NCBI RefSeq assembly: GCF_003522965.1 | Contig: NZ_CP031513.1 | Location: 372,001 to 436,000, forward strand | From: Bombilactobacillus bombi | GTDB lineage: Bacteria > Bacillota > Bacilli > Lactobacillales > Lactobacillaceae | Reading direction: 5' to 3' | DNA length: 64,000 bases | In this document: piece by piece, positions 43,046 through 52,955 of the stretch | Layout of the letters: every line of letters begins with the position of its first letter | Numbering within the stretch: the stretch's first letter is position 1 | The notes under the pieces: model-generated | Told to the model about the DNA's origin: nothing | Databases searched by the model: none | The model's input: the letters and a program-made list of their open reading frames with translations, nothing else | Program-made: the position numbers and the translations under genes

Positions 43046-43411
43046 TTGGCAGTATCGATTCAAACCAAATATGGTAATGTTGATATTTCTAACGAAGTAA
43101 TTGCAACAATTGTCGGTTGTGCTGCAACTGATATTTATGGAATTGTTGGTATGGCCAGCAAAAATCAGTTGCGTGATGGTTTTAATACAATTTTAAAACG
43201 AGAGAATTTTGCCAAAGGCGTTGTTGTTCGCCAAACAGAATCTGGCACGATAGTTGATGTTTACATTATTGTTGGTTATGGAGTTAAAATTTCAGAAGTG
43301 TGCCGCAATGTTCAAAGTAAGGTAAAATATAATCTTGAAACTTTACTAGGTGCACCAACAGCCCATGTTAATGTATATGTTCAAGGTGTTAAAATTTTAG
43401 AAGAGGATTAA
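43046..43411 (+). CDS. yloU: Asp23/Gls24 family protein YloU
   Basis: 121 aa from TTG 43046 with GGGGTG 6 bp upstream; an in-frame GTG at 43025 would place this site inside the gene. Asp23 fold: YGNVDISNEVIATIVGCAATDIYGI, FAKGVVVRQTESGTIVDVY, AHVNVYVQGVKI. In Firmicutes it precedes yloV/fakA, as here. Function unknown; probably linked to fatty-acid metabolism by context. Confidence 0.88.
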   Translation: MAVSIQTKYGNVDISNEVIATIVGCAATDIYGIVGMASKNQLRDGFNTILKRENFAKGVVVRQTESGTIVDVYIIVGYGVKISEVCRNVQSKVKYNLETLLGAPTAHVNVYVQGVKILEED

Positions 43412-43426
43412 CTGGAGGAATCTCAA

Positions 43427-45088
43427 TTGTCAGTTAACGTAATTACTAATAATGAATTTAAAGATATGATTCGCATGGGTTCACATCGTTTGGGACAAAA
43501 CGCTAAATTTGTGAATTCTTTAAATGTTTTTCCAGTTCCTGATGGTGATACAGGAACAAATATGAATTTAACCTTTCAATCAGGCTACCAGTCTGTTAAT
43601 GAATCAACATCAACGCATGTTGGTGAATTAGCCCAATCCTTGTCTAAAGGATTATTAATGGGTGCTCGTGGTAATTCAGGAGTAATTACTTCGCAAATTT
43701 TTCGAGGTTTTGGAAAAAATATTGAATCTAAAGAAACTTTAACGGCTCAGGAATTAGCAGCTGCTCTGGTAGCAGGAGTTCAAACTGCCTATAAAGCAGT
43801 TATGAAACCCGTTGAAGGTACCATTTTGACGGTTGCTAGAGGGGCATCAGAAGCTGCTGCTAATGTAGCTAAAAGTAGTGATGATATCACGCAAGTAATG
43901 TTAGCTGCAGTTAATGGTGCGAGAAAGGCCTTGGCAACGACACCAGATTTGTTACCAGTACTCAAAGAAGTTGGAGTAGTTGATTCTGGTGGTCAAGGAT
44001 TAGTATTTATTTATGAAGGATTTTTTGAAGCTTTGGGTGGTAATTTAGAAGCCAGTGAATATCAGCCTGATGAAACAGAAATGGATGAAATGCTGAATGC
44101 AGTCCATCATCAGGCGGTACAAAATCAATTTAGTAATGATGATATTCAAAATGGATTTTGTACGGAGATGATGGTAACACTGGGCGTAAATGCTACAAGT
44201 AATGATACCTTTAATTATGATGATTTTCGGAATTATTTAGATGGTATCGGAGATTCTTTATTGGTTGTTGCTGATGATGAAGTTGTGAAAGTCCATGTGC
44301 ATACACAACATCCGCAAAAAGTATTTACTTATGGTCGTCGTTATGGAGAATTGGCCAAGATTAAAATTGATAATATGCGTATTCAACATGAAACCATTGT
44401 TGAAGACCAACCTGTCAAAGAGCAACCACAAATTGATTATGGTATTATCGCAGTAGCTTCTGGAACTGGTTTAGAAAAATTATTCCAAAGTTTAGGTGTG
44501 ACAACAATTATTAGTGGGGGTCAAACTATGAATCCCTCAACCAAAGACATCGTGACTGCGATTGAACAAAGTAATGCTAAGCGCGTTTTGATATTACCTA
44601 ATAATGGCAATATTATAATGGCAGCTAAACAAGCTGGACAAGTGGTTGATATTCCAACGGCAATTATTCCAAGTAAGTCAATTGCTCAAGGGATGACTGC
44701 TTTGTTATCTTTTGATATGAATGCTGACTTAGAGCAAAACGAAGCTAATATGACGGATGCTTTGAGTACGGTCAAAAGTGGACAAATTACTACTGCTGTC
44801 CGTGATACTGAGATTGGCAATTTGAAAATTAATAAAGATGATTTAATTGGTTTAGTTGACGGTGATATTGTAGTTAGTGGTCAGGATCTGCTCCAAGTTA
44901 GTCAAGAAATGGTTGCTAAAATGGTCGATGAGGATAGTGAAATTGTCACTATTTTAATTGGTGCCGATGGTAGTCAAGAAATGGCAGAAAATATTTCTCA
45001 AAACATTGTAACTGCTTTTCCAGATTTGGAAACTGAGATTCACAATGGCGATCAACCAATTTATCCATATTTAATCTCAGTTGAATAG
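43427..45088 (+). CDS. fakA: Fatty acid kinase, ATP-binding subunit FakA (YloV)
   Basis: Phosphorylates FakB-bound fatty acids for phospholipid synthesis. 553 aa: DhaL-type kinase domain at about 1-200 (NVFPVPDGDTGTNMNLTF, GARGNSGVITSQI, VDSGGQGLVF), a central FakB-contact region, and the C-terminal DegV-like domain (GIIAVASGTGLEKLFQSLG, ILPNNGNIIMAAKQA). TTG start behind TGGAGGAA. plsX, which supplies the next acyl-phosphate step, lies two genes on; fakB is not in the window. Confidence 0.94.
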   Translation: MSVNVITNNEFKDMIRMGSHRLGQNAKFVNSLNVFPVPDGDTGTNMNLTFQSGYQSVNESTSTHVGELAQSLSKGLLMGARGNSGVITSQIFRGFGKNIESKETLTAQELAAALVAGVQTAYKAVMKPVEGTILTVARGASEAAANVAKSSDDITQVMLAAVNGARKALATTPDLLPVLKEVGVVDSGGQGLVFIYEGFFEALGGNLEASEYQPDETEMDEMLNAVHHQAVQNQFSNDDIQNGFCTEMMVTLGVNATSNDTFNYDDFRNYLDGIGDSLLVVADDEVVKVHVHTQHPQKVFTYGRRYGELAKIKIDNMRIQHETIVEDQPVKEQPQIDYGIIAVASGTGLEKLFQSLGVTTIISGGQTMNPSTKDIVTAIEQSNAKRVLILPNNGNIIMAAKQAGQVVDIPTAIIPSKSIAQGMTALLSFDMNADLEQNEANMTDALSTVKSGQITTAVRDTEIGNLKINKDDLIGLVDGDIVVSGQDLLQVSQEMVAKMVDEDSEIVTILIGADGSQEMAENISQNIVTAFPDLETEIHNGDQPIYPYLISVE

Positions 45089-45236
45089 TCCCAGTAGAAC
45101 TAAAACACAAGTCAATTAAAAATAAGACATTAGACAAAGTGAAATTTGTCCGCTTAGTTCAGAGACGAATGATAATTTTGATTGATGGACTATAAATCCT
45201 GCTATGACTTAGTTAATTATTGATACGCAAAGAATG

Positions 45237-45268
45237 CGGGACAATATTTTGTCCCGTTTTCTTTTTAT
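45237..45268 (+). terminator. Terminator after fakA
   Basis: CGGGACAA (45237-45244) / TTGTCCCG (45249-45256) with a T-rich tail. A weaker GACAAA/TTTGTC pair lies at about 45133-45149. The gap 45089-45291 otherwise shows nothing coding. Confidence 0.8.
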
Positions 45269-45291
45269 TATAAAAAGATTAGTGGTGTATT

Positions 45292-47319
45292 ATGTCAGAT
45301 TTATTAAAATCAGTCAGCTATTTATCTGGTGTAGGAAGCAAAACTCAGCAAGCACTGGCCGAATTAGGAATTTTCACTATTCAAGATTTATTGTATTATT
45401 TTCCATTGCGCTACGAAGACTTGTTGTTAAAATCAGTGGATGAAGCAAGTGATCAAGAAAAAATTGTGATTAAAGGTGTAGTGGCTAGCAATCCAGTTTT
45501 ACGGCGTTTTGGTTATAAAAAAACAATGTTAGTCGTGCGGATATTGTTAGATACAGAAACCATACCTATAACTTTTTTTAACCAACCATGGCTACAAGAT
45601 AAATTTTTAGTGGGCCAAGAAGCATTAGTTTATGGACGTTGGAATGAAGCTAAAAGATCATTAACAGGAATCAAAGTTTTAAATCAAACCTCCTTTGACC
45701 AGGAAAGTCTAGCTTCTATTTATCCGACAAATAAAAAAATTCATCAAACTACACTAATTAAATTAATTAAACAAGCAGTTACTAAATATGCTAATCAAGC
45801 TTTAGAGATTTTTGATTCTTCATTAAGAACCAAGTACCATTTGCTTTCAGAAAGTCAAATTATTAAAGGAATGCATTTTCCTACAGATGCGCAACAGGCT
45901 CAATCAGCTCGGCGTAGTGCCAAGTTTCGCGAGCTTTTTCTTTATCAAGCTCGTCTAGCTCAATTGAAGCAAGCTAATGCGCAAGATGTGTCAGGATTAC
46001 GCGAAGAATACAATGAGTCTTATGTTGAAAAATTTATCCAGCAATTTCATTTTTCCTTGACTCTGGCTCAAAAACGAGTTTTACACGAAATTTTGCAAGA
46101 TATGAAATCTGATCAGGCAATGAATCGCTTATTACAAGGCGATGTTGGTAGTGGCAAGACAGCAGTAGCTGCGACTACAATGTTTGCCTCCATTACGGCT
46201 GGGTTTCAAGCAGTTTTGATGGCTCCGACTGAAATCTTGGCACAGCAGCACTATTTAAAATTGAAGCCCTTATTCGCACAATTTCAATTAACTACTACTT
46301 TATTGACAAGCTCGTTAACACCTGCGCAACGAAGCCAAGAACTTTCCAAAATTAAACAGGGTCGGTATAATATCATTATTGGGACGCAGGCACTTTTTCA
46401 AGATGATGTAACTTATAATCATTTGGGCTTAGTTGTAATTGATGAGCAACATCGTTTTGGTGTGGAACAGCGCCGGGCTTTACGTCAAAAAGGCAGTTGT
46501 CCTGATGTTTTGTTGATGACTGCTACACCGATACCGCGCACACTGGCCATCACATATTATGGTGAAATGGATTTGTCAATAATTGATGAATTACCTGCTG
46601 GCCGAAAAAAAGTTGAAACTTATTGGCTTCGTTTTAATAAAATGGATCAAGTGCATCGGTTTTTGCAAATCCAACTGCAACAACACGCCCAAGTTTTTGT
46701 GATTGCGCCGCTAATTAGTGAATCTGAGAAAATGGATTTGCATAATGCCGAAGATATTTATGAGCAGATGAAAGTGGAGTTTCCCCAAAAGAAAATTTCT
46801 TTATTACACGGACAAATGGCTGCAGATGATAAAGAAATTGTGATGCAGGATTTTCAAAAACAAAGAATTGATATTCTCGTATCCACAACTGTGGTGGAAG
46901 TCGGGGTTGACGTACCAAATGCAACAGTAATGGTGATTTATAATGCTGATCGTTTTGGATTATCGCAATTACATCAATTACGTGGGCGCGTAGGCCGCGG
47001 AAGACGACAATCGTATTGTATTTTGATTGCTGATCCGCATAATAAAACAGCTATAGAGCGGTTAAGAATTATGACACAAACTAACGATGGTTTTAAATTG
47101 GCACAAAAAGATTTACAGTTGCGTGGCTCAGGAGATGTTTTTGGTAAAAAGCAATCCGGTGTTCCTAACTTTAAAGTCGCAGATCTTCTGGCTGATGAGC
47201 AGATATTAATAGCTGCTCATCAAGAAGTAGAACAATTATTTGCTCAAGATCCACAATTACACAAACATCCTGAATTACGAGCTTATTTAAAATCACAAAA
47301 ATTACAAACTTTAGATTAA
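45292..47319 (+). CDS. recG: ATP-dependent DNA helicase RecG
   Basis: Reverses stalled forks and processes branched DNA. 675 aa: N-terminal helical and wedge (OB) domain at about 1-230, SF2 helicase core with Walker A GDVGSGKTAVA (Lys289), the DEQH box variant in VIDEQHRFGVEQR, TATPIPRTLA, and QLRGRVGRG. 15 bp before plsX. Confidence 0.97.
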   Translation: MSDLLKSVSYLSGVGSKTQQALAELGIFTIQDLLYYFPLRYEDLLLKSVDEASDQEKIVIKGVVASNPVLRRFGYKKTMLVVRILLDTETIPITFFNQPWLQDKFLVGQEALVYGRWNEAKRSLTGIKVLNQTSFDQESLASIYPTNKKIHQTTLIKLIKQAVTKYANQALEIFDSSLRTKYHLLSESQIIKGMHFPTDAQQAQSARRSAKFRELFLYQARLAQLKQANAQDVSGLREEYNESYVEKFIQQFHFSLTLAQKRVLHEILQDMKSDQAMNRLLQGDVGSGKTAVAATTMFASITAGFQAVLMAPTEILAQQHYLKLKPLFAQFQLTTTLLTSSLTPAQRSQELSKIKQGRYNIIIGTQALFQDDVTYNHLGLVVIDEQHRFGVEQRRALRQKGSCPDVLLMTATPIPRTLAITYYGEMDLSIIDELPAGRKKVETYWLRFNKMDQVHRFLQIQLQQHAQVFVIAPLISESEKMDLHNAEDIYEQMKVEFPQKKISLLHGQMAADDKEIVMQDFQKQRIDILVSTTVVEVGVDVPNATVMVIYNADRFGLSQLHQLRGRVGRGRRQSYCILIADPHNKTAIERLRIMTQTNDGFKLAQKDLQLRGSGDVFGKKQSGVPNFKVADLLADEQILIAAHQEVEQLFAQDPQLHKHPELRAYLKSQKLQTLD

Positions 47320-47333
47320 TTATGAGGTAAAAA

Positions 47334-48335
47334 ATGAAAATAGCAGTAGATACTATGGGCGGTGATCACGCACCAGAAGTGGTTATTAAAGGTGTGGAAC
47401 GTGCACGCGATGAATTTTCTGATTTGGAATTTCTTTTGTATGGGGATGAAGACCAAATCAAACAATATTTAACTAATACTGAACGGATGACAGTTGTCCC
47501 TACTCAAAGTGTAATTTTAGGTACGGATGAACCAATGAAAGCTATTCGGCAAAAAAAGGACTCTTCGATGGTAATGGCTGCACAGGCAGTTAAACAACAA
47601 AAGGCAGATGCTTTGTTCTCATTAGGAAATACAGGAGCTTTACTAGCCGCCGGAATTTTTATAATAGGTCGTTTAAAAAATATTGCTCGACCAGCTTTGA
47701 TGCCAACCTTGCCCGGAATGAGCTTAGAAAAGGGATTTAATTTTTTAGATGTTGGTGCCAATGCTGAAGCAAAAGTTAATTATTTAATACAATGGGCAGT
47801 GATGGGCTCTTTTTATGCGCATGAGGTTAAGGGATTGGCTAATCCGCGCGTAGGCCTCTTAAATAATGGAAGCGAATTTGACAAGGGGGATAAGCTGCAC
47901 CAAGAAGCTTATCAGGAACTAAGTAAAATTAAAGAAATTAATTTCATTGGTAATGTTGAAGCTGATGGGTTATTACAGGGCGCAGCTGATGTTGTTGTTA
48001 CAGATGGTTTTACAGGTAATGCCGTGTTAAAAGCTATTGAAGGCAGTGTAAAAGTGCTGATGTCGCAGTTAAAACATGCTTTATTAAACAATGGTTCACG
48101 TGCTAAAATTGGAGCTCTTTTAGCTAAGCCTGCTTTGAGCTCAATTAAATCCACGTTCGATGTGGCATCTTATGGTGGAGCTGTCTTAATGGGCGTAAAA
48201 GCACCGGTAGTTAAATCGCACGGTTCATCAGATGCCCGAACAGTATATTATGCTTTAGTCCAATTAAGAATGATGTATAATAAAGGAATGCTGAATCAGG
48301 TAATAGAGTATTTTGATCAGCAACCTCAAAATTAA
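47334..48335 (+). CDS. plsX: Phosphate acyltransferase PlsX
   Basis: Makes acyl-phosphate from acyl-ACP for glycerolipid synthesis. 333 aa beginning MKIAVDTMGGDHAPEVVIKG and carrying ALFSLGNTGALLAAG, LPGMSLEKGFNFLDVGANAE and VVVTDGFTGNAVLKAIEG. Followed 23 bp on by acpP. The regulator FapR, common upstream in bacilli, is absent. Confidence 0.96.
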   Translation: MKIAVDTMGGDHAPEVVIKGVERARDEFSDLEFLLYGDEDQIKQYLTNTERMTVVPTQSVILGTDEPMKAIRQKKDSSMVMAAQAVKQQKADALFSLGNTGALLAAGIFIIGRLKNIARPALMPTLPGMSLEKGFNFLDVGANAEAKVNYLIQWAVMGSFYAHEVKGLANPRVGLLNNGSEFDKGDKLHQEAYQELSKIKEINFIGNVEADGLLQGAADVVVTDGFTGNAVLKAIEGSVKVLMSQLKHALLNNGSRAKIGALLAKPALSSIKSTFDVASYGGAVLMGVKAPVVKSHGSSDARTVYYALVQLRMMYNKGMLNQVIEYFDQQPQN

Positions 48336-48358
48336 TATTTTCTGTGGAGATGATTAAC

Positions 48359-48601
48359 ATGACTGAAAAAGAAGTTTTCGATAAAATTGCTAATTTATTA
48401 AGTGAACGTTTTGATGTAGAACAAAGCAGTATTACAATGGATACCGATTTTCAAAATGATTTACAAGCTGATTCTATTGATATGGTTGAATTTGAATTAG
48501 AATTAGAAGATGATTTTGGCGAAGAAATGCCCGATGAAGAAGCAGCCCAAATCAAAACAGTTGGGCAAGCAGTTAAATATATTACAGCACACCAACAATA
48601 A
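48359..48601 (+). CDS. acpP: Acyl carrier protein
   Basis: 80 aa from ATG 48359 (TGGAGA 9 bp before). The phosphopantetheine attachment site is Ser39 in ADSIDMVE. Strongly acidic helices II and III (EFELELEDDFGEEMPDEEA) as usual. It lies between plsX and rnc in the conserved Firmicutes order. Confidence 0.95.
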   Translation: MTEKEVFDKIANLLSERFDVEQSSITMDTDFQNDLQADSIDMVEFELELEDDFGEEMPDEEAAQIKTVGQAVKYITAHQQ

Positions 48602-48651
48602 TATTATTAGAGTAAACAAGGAAGTAAAAATATCTGTGAAAGGTATTGACC

Positions 48652-49353
48652 ATGATTGATCAAGAATTAGTTGATTTATTAAAAGAGCGTTACCAGATTG
48701 TTTTTAAAAATTCCAATTTATTACAAGCAGCATTAACACATTCATCTTATGCTAACGAGCATCGAGAATTACATTTATCTGATTACGAACGTTTAGAATT
48801 TTTGGGTGATGCAGTTTTAGAATTAAACGTTTCAGAATATATTTATAAAAAGTTCGCCCAATTATCTGAGGGTCAATTAACCAAATTACGCGCTGATATT
48901 GTTTGCACTGCAAGTTTTTCTGAATTTTCACGCGAAGTAGGTTTCCCTAAATATATTCGGTTGGGTAATGGTGAGGAAAAAGCGGGTGCCCGCAATCGAG
49001 ATACTTTGCTAGAAGATGTGTTTGAAGCTTTTAATGGGGCATTGTATCTTGATCAAGGTAATGAAGCAGTGGTTAAGTTCTTGCGTCAAACAGTGTATAA
49101 TCACATTGATGCTGGGGAATTTAGTGATGAAAATGATTTCAAAACTGAATTACAAGAAGAGTTACAATCTCAAGGTGACGTCGTTATTGATTATTTAGTT
49201 ATTGGTGAATCTACTATTGAAGATAATCCTTCTTTTACAGTACAACTAATAGTTAATGGGACACGATTGACTACTGGAACTGGGCACAGTAAAAAAGCAG
49301 CTGAACAGCAAGCAGCTCATCGGCAGCTACTAAAGTTACGCTTAGATAAGTAA
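48652..49353 (+). CDS. rnc: Ribonuclease III
   Basis: Double-strand-specific endonuclease processing rRNA and mRNA. 233 aa from ATG 48652 (AAAGG 8 bp before). Catalytic signature ERLEFLGDAVLEL; second acidic site in TLLEDVFEAFNGALYLD. C-terminal double-stranded RNA-binding domain from about 155 (KTELQEELQS, ending GTGHSKKAAEQQAAHRQLL). Confidence 0.96.
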   Translation: MIDQELVDLLKERYQIVFKNSNLLQAALTHSSYANEHRELHLSDYERLEFLGDAVLELNVSEYIYKKFAQLSEGQLTKLRADIVCTASFSEFSREVGFPKYIRLGNGEEKAGARNRDTLLEDVFEAFNGALYLDQGNEAVVKFLRQTVYNHIDAGEFSDENDFKTELQEELQSQGDVVIDYLVIGESTIEDNPSFTVQLIVNGTRLTTGTGHSKKAAEQQAAHRQLLKLRLDK

Positions 49354-49398
49354 TTCGGTAAAATATAACCGGCGAAAGCTGGAACAAGAGGGATATTT

Positions 49399-52300
49399 TT
49401 GGCGTTAAAATCTTTACAAATCAGTGGCTTTAAATCATTTGCTGACTCAATAACAGTTCATTTTGATCAAGGCATTACTGGAATTGTTGGTCCAAATGGC
49501 AGTGGCAAGAGTAATTTGACAGAAGCGTTACGGTGGGTAATGGGAGAACAATCAGCCAAAAGCTTACGTGGCGGTAAAATGGAAGATATTATTTTTGCTG
49601 GTAGTGATAGTCGACCACCATTAAATCGAGCCGAAGTGATTTTAAAATTTGATAATCATGATCGTCAATTAAACATTGATCGCGACGAAGTCGAAATTCG
49701 ACGTCGTCTTTTTCGTGGTGGAGAAAGTGAATGCCTCCTAAATAATCAAAAAGTCCGATTGAAGGATATTGTTGATTTATTTTTAGATTCAGGACTCGGT
49801 AAAAACTCTTTTTCTATTATTTCACAAGGTAATGTAGAAAAAATTTTTAATAGTAAACCTGTTGATCGCCGTTTTATTATTGAAGAACCAGCTGGTGTTG
49901 CTAGTTTTAAAATTAAAAAGCAACAAGCCCAACAACAATTACAGCAAACTGATGATAATTTGCAAAGAGTAAGTGATATTGTGCATGAATTATCTCATCA
50001 AGTGGAACCGTTAAAACGCCAGGCTAGTATTGCACATGACTACCAAGAACAAAAGCAGAAATATGATCGCTTAGAACAGTTGATTTTAGCAGATGAGATT
50101 CACACCTTAAACCAGCAAGAACAAAAATGGCAAACGCAAAAGCAAGAAGCTAAACACCAGTTAAATCAGATTAGTCAACAAGTTTCGCAATCAGATGAAA
50201 AAATTTCGAAATTGCAAAAATTAAATCAAGAATTGACGAGTGAAATTGATACTAAACAAACTGAGTTAACCAATCTTAGTCGTCAATTAGAAGTTCTAAA
50301 TGGTCAACAAGCCTTAGCCAAGGAACGCTCAGGTTTTAATGAAACTAATCATGCCACTTTAGTTAGTCAACAAGCACAATTGCAGCAAAAATCACTTGAA
50401 GTAAAAGAAACTTTGCAACATCAGCAACAACAAAAACAAGACTTAGAGCAACAAGTCCAAGAGCTTAAGCAGGCAATAGCTAATATTCAAGCAGATTTTA
50501 ATTTGGATCCACAACAAATTAATCAAAAAATTGCTGATTTGCAGGCAGATTATTTGGAAATGCTGCAACAGCAGACTTCCTTGCATAATCAACAAAATTA
50601 TTTACACAATCAATTAAAACAATTACAGCAACAACAAGAAGAATATCACCAACAGCAATTATTATTAGAGCAGCAGCAACAAGAACTTGAGCACCAAATT
50701 AAGCAATTAGAACAAGATCAGCAGCAAGCGCAATTGCAATATCAGCAACAACAAAAGATTGATCAACAAGCACAGCATCAAAGGCAGCAAGCACAACAAG
50801 AATTGCAAAAAGTACAACAAAAATATAATCAATCTTTACAAATTTGGCAGCAGCATCAAGCTGAGTATCACTCTTTAAATAAAATTGTGCAGCAACATCA
50901 AGGTTTTTATCAAGGTGTGCGCGCAATTTTAAATCAAAAACAAGCATTGTCAGGAATTATTGGTGTTATAGCAGAATTAATAACGGTACCGGAAAAATAT
51001 CAAATAGCTATTCAAAATGCGGTAGGTGCACAATTACAATCAATTGTGACAGAAAATGAGACTGATGCTCGGGATGCAATTAATTTTTTGCGGAAAAATC
51101 GTGCTGGGAGAGCTACTTTTCTTCCTCAGACAGTTATTAAGTCGCACAAAATAGCAAATAGTAGTATTCAAGATTTGCGACAAGCTTCCTATTTTATGGG
51201 AATAGCTAGTGATCTGATAACATATCAACAAAAATTAGCTAACATCATGGAAAATATCTTTGGTTCATTACTAGTTGTGACAGATATTGATGCGGCAATT
51301 AAGGCTAGTAATTTAACAGCTCATCGTTTTCGAATTGTAACGTTAAAGGGTGATATTATTAGTCCTGGTGGAGCGATGACGGGAGGCCAGTCGAAAAACA
51401 ATATTGATTTATTATCCCAGAGAACAAAGGTTTCCAAGTTGGAACAATGGTTGCAACAAGCACAATCACAACTACAAGAACAGCAGCAAAATATCAAACA
51501 AAGACAAGAGCAAGAAAAAAAATTAACGGAACAAATCAAGCAAACTCATGAACAAAGTCGTTTGTTGGAATCTAAGATACAACATCTACAAAATAATTTA
51601 CAATTAAAACAGCAAGCATATAAAAGTAATCAGCAGCAATTAACAGCACGCAAGTTTCAAATTAAGCAATTGCAAAAACAGATTCAAGATCTACAAGACC
51701 AAACACAAACCAATAAAAATAGTAATCAAATAATATCAGAAAAAATTGAGCAACAACAACAACAAGTCGCGCAAAATAAAGCTTTGTTGACTGATTTTGA
51801 TGCACAAAAGCAAGTTTTCGAATCACGTTTGCATACTTATAAAACTCAATTAGCGTTAGCTGAAAACAATTTACAAAATCAACAACAGCAACAACAAGAT
51901 TCCCAAGCGCAGCTTAGCCAGTTACAAAAACAAATTAAGCAAGTTGAAGCAAAATTACTCCAATTAAGTCAAGATAAGCAAGGATTATCACTTTCCACAC
52001 AAGATATGCAACAAAAAATTAGTGAAAATCAAACTGCGATTGCTAAATTAAAAACTAGTTTAAAAGCTATTCAGCAACAGCGAAATCAGATTAATGAGCA
52101 GATGCAAAAATTACAGCAACAAGCAACGCGTTTATTTGATTTACAAAAAAATTGGACTGATCAACAAGAAGATATTGCTATTAATTTAACAAATGTTACC
52201 AATCAAATTAAGCAAAAATTGACCATTTTAGAGCAAGAATATCATTTATCATTTGAAGCGGCATATCAACGAATTTCCACAGATTGGCAGTTGACAGCTG

Positions 52301-52953
52301 CTCAAGAACAAGCAAAATTGTTAAAAAAAGGCATACAAGAATTAGGAGAGGTTAACTTAAGTTCCATAAAAGAGTATGATCAAGTCAAAGATCGTTATGA
52401 ATTTTTGACCAAGCAGCAAAATGACTTATTACAGGCACGTCAACAATTACAAAATACAATGAAAGAAATGGATCAAGAAGTAGCCCAACGTTTTGAAAAA
52501 ACATTTAATCAAATTGCGGCAACTTTTGAAGTGATTTTTCCTAAAATGTTTGGTGGTGGTCATGCACAATTAGTGCTGGATGATCCCTCAAATATGTTAG
52601 AAACAGGTATTGAAATAATTGCCCAACCACCAGGCAAAAAATTGCAGCGTTTAAGTCTTTTGTCGGGTGGTGAACGAGCGTTAACAGCAATTACTTTATT
52701 GTTTTCTATTTTGAAAGTGCGTCCAGTAGCGTTTTGCGTGTTAGATGAAGTTGAAGCATCACTAGATGATGCCAATGTGGAACGTTTCGCAAATTACTTG
52801 AATAAGTATGATGATCAAACTCAGTTTATTGTGATAACCCACCGTAAAGGAACTATGATGCATGTCAATCGTCTTTATGGTGTCTCTATGCAAGAATCAG
52901 GAATTTCTTCAATAATTACGGTAAAATTAGAACAACAGAAAGATGAGGCTTAA
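49399..52953 (+). CDS. smc: Chromosome segregation ATPase Smc
   Basis: SMC core of the condensin-like complex. 1184 aa: Walker A GPNGSGKSN (Lys37), long coiled coils at about 165-500 and 665-1000, a hinge at about 505-640 (LSGIIGVIAELITVPEKYQI, GDIISPGGAMTGGQ), ABC signature LLSGGERALTA, Walker B FCVLDEVEASLDDANVERF. The coiled coils are extraordinarily Gln-rich, with many runs of three to five Gln. TTG start. Confidence 0.97.
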   Translation: MALKSLQISGFKSFADSITVHFDQGITGIVGPNGSGKSNLTEALRWVMGEQSAKSLRGGKMEDIIFAGSDSRPPLNRAEVILKFDNHDRQLNIDRDEVEIRRRLFRGGESECLLNNQKVRLKDIVDLFLDSGLGKNSFSIISQGNVEKIFNSKPVDRRFIIEEPAGVASFKIKKQQAQQQLQQTDDNLQRVSDIVHELSHQVEPLKRQASIAHDYQEQKQKYDRLEQLILADEIHTLNQQEQKWQTQKQEAKHQLNQISQQVSQSDEKISKLQKLNQELTSEIDTKQTELTNLSRQLEVLNGQQALAKERSGFNETNHATLVSQQAQLQQKSLEVKETLQHQQQQKQDLEQQVQELKQAIANIQADFNLDPQQINQKIADLQADYLEMLQQQTSLHNQQNYLHNQLKQLQQQQEEYHQQQLLLEQQQQELEHQIKQLEQDQQQAQLQYQQQQKIDQQAQHQRQQAQQELQKVQQKYNQSLQIWQQHQAEYHSLNKIVQQHQGFYQGVRAILNQKQALSGIIGVIAELITVPEKYQIAIQNAVGAQLQSIVTENETDARDAINFLRKNRAGRATFLPQTVIKSHKIANSSIQDLRQASYFMGIASDLITYQQKLANIMENIFGSLLVVTDIDAAIKASNLTAHRFRIVTLKGDIISPGGAMTGGQSKNNIDLLSQRTKVSKLEQWLQQAQSQLQEQQQNIKQRQEQEKKLTEQIKQTHEQSRLLESKIQHLQNNLQLKQQAYKSNQQQLTARKFQIKQLQKQIQDLQDQTQTNKNSNQIISEKIEQQQQQVAQNKALLTDFDAQKQVFESRLHTYKTQLALAENNLQNQQQQQQDSQAQLSQLQKQIKQVEAKLLQLSQDKQGLSLSTQDMQQKISENQTAIAKLKTSLKAIQQQRNQINEQMQKLQQQATRLFDLQKNWTDQQEDIAINLTNVTNQIKQKLTILEQEYHLSFEAAYQRISTDWQLTAAQEQAKLLKKGIQELGEVNLSSIKEYDQVKDRYEFLTKQQNDLLQARQQLQNTMKEMDQEVAQRFEKTFNQIAATFEVIFPKMFGGGHAQLVLDDPSNMLETGIEIIAQPPGKKLQRLSLLSGGERALTAITLLFSILKVRPVAFCVLDEVEASLDDANVERFANYLNKYDDQTQFIVITHRKGTMMHVNRLYGVSMQESGISSIITVKLEQQKDEA

Positions 52954-52955
52954 AA

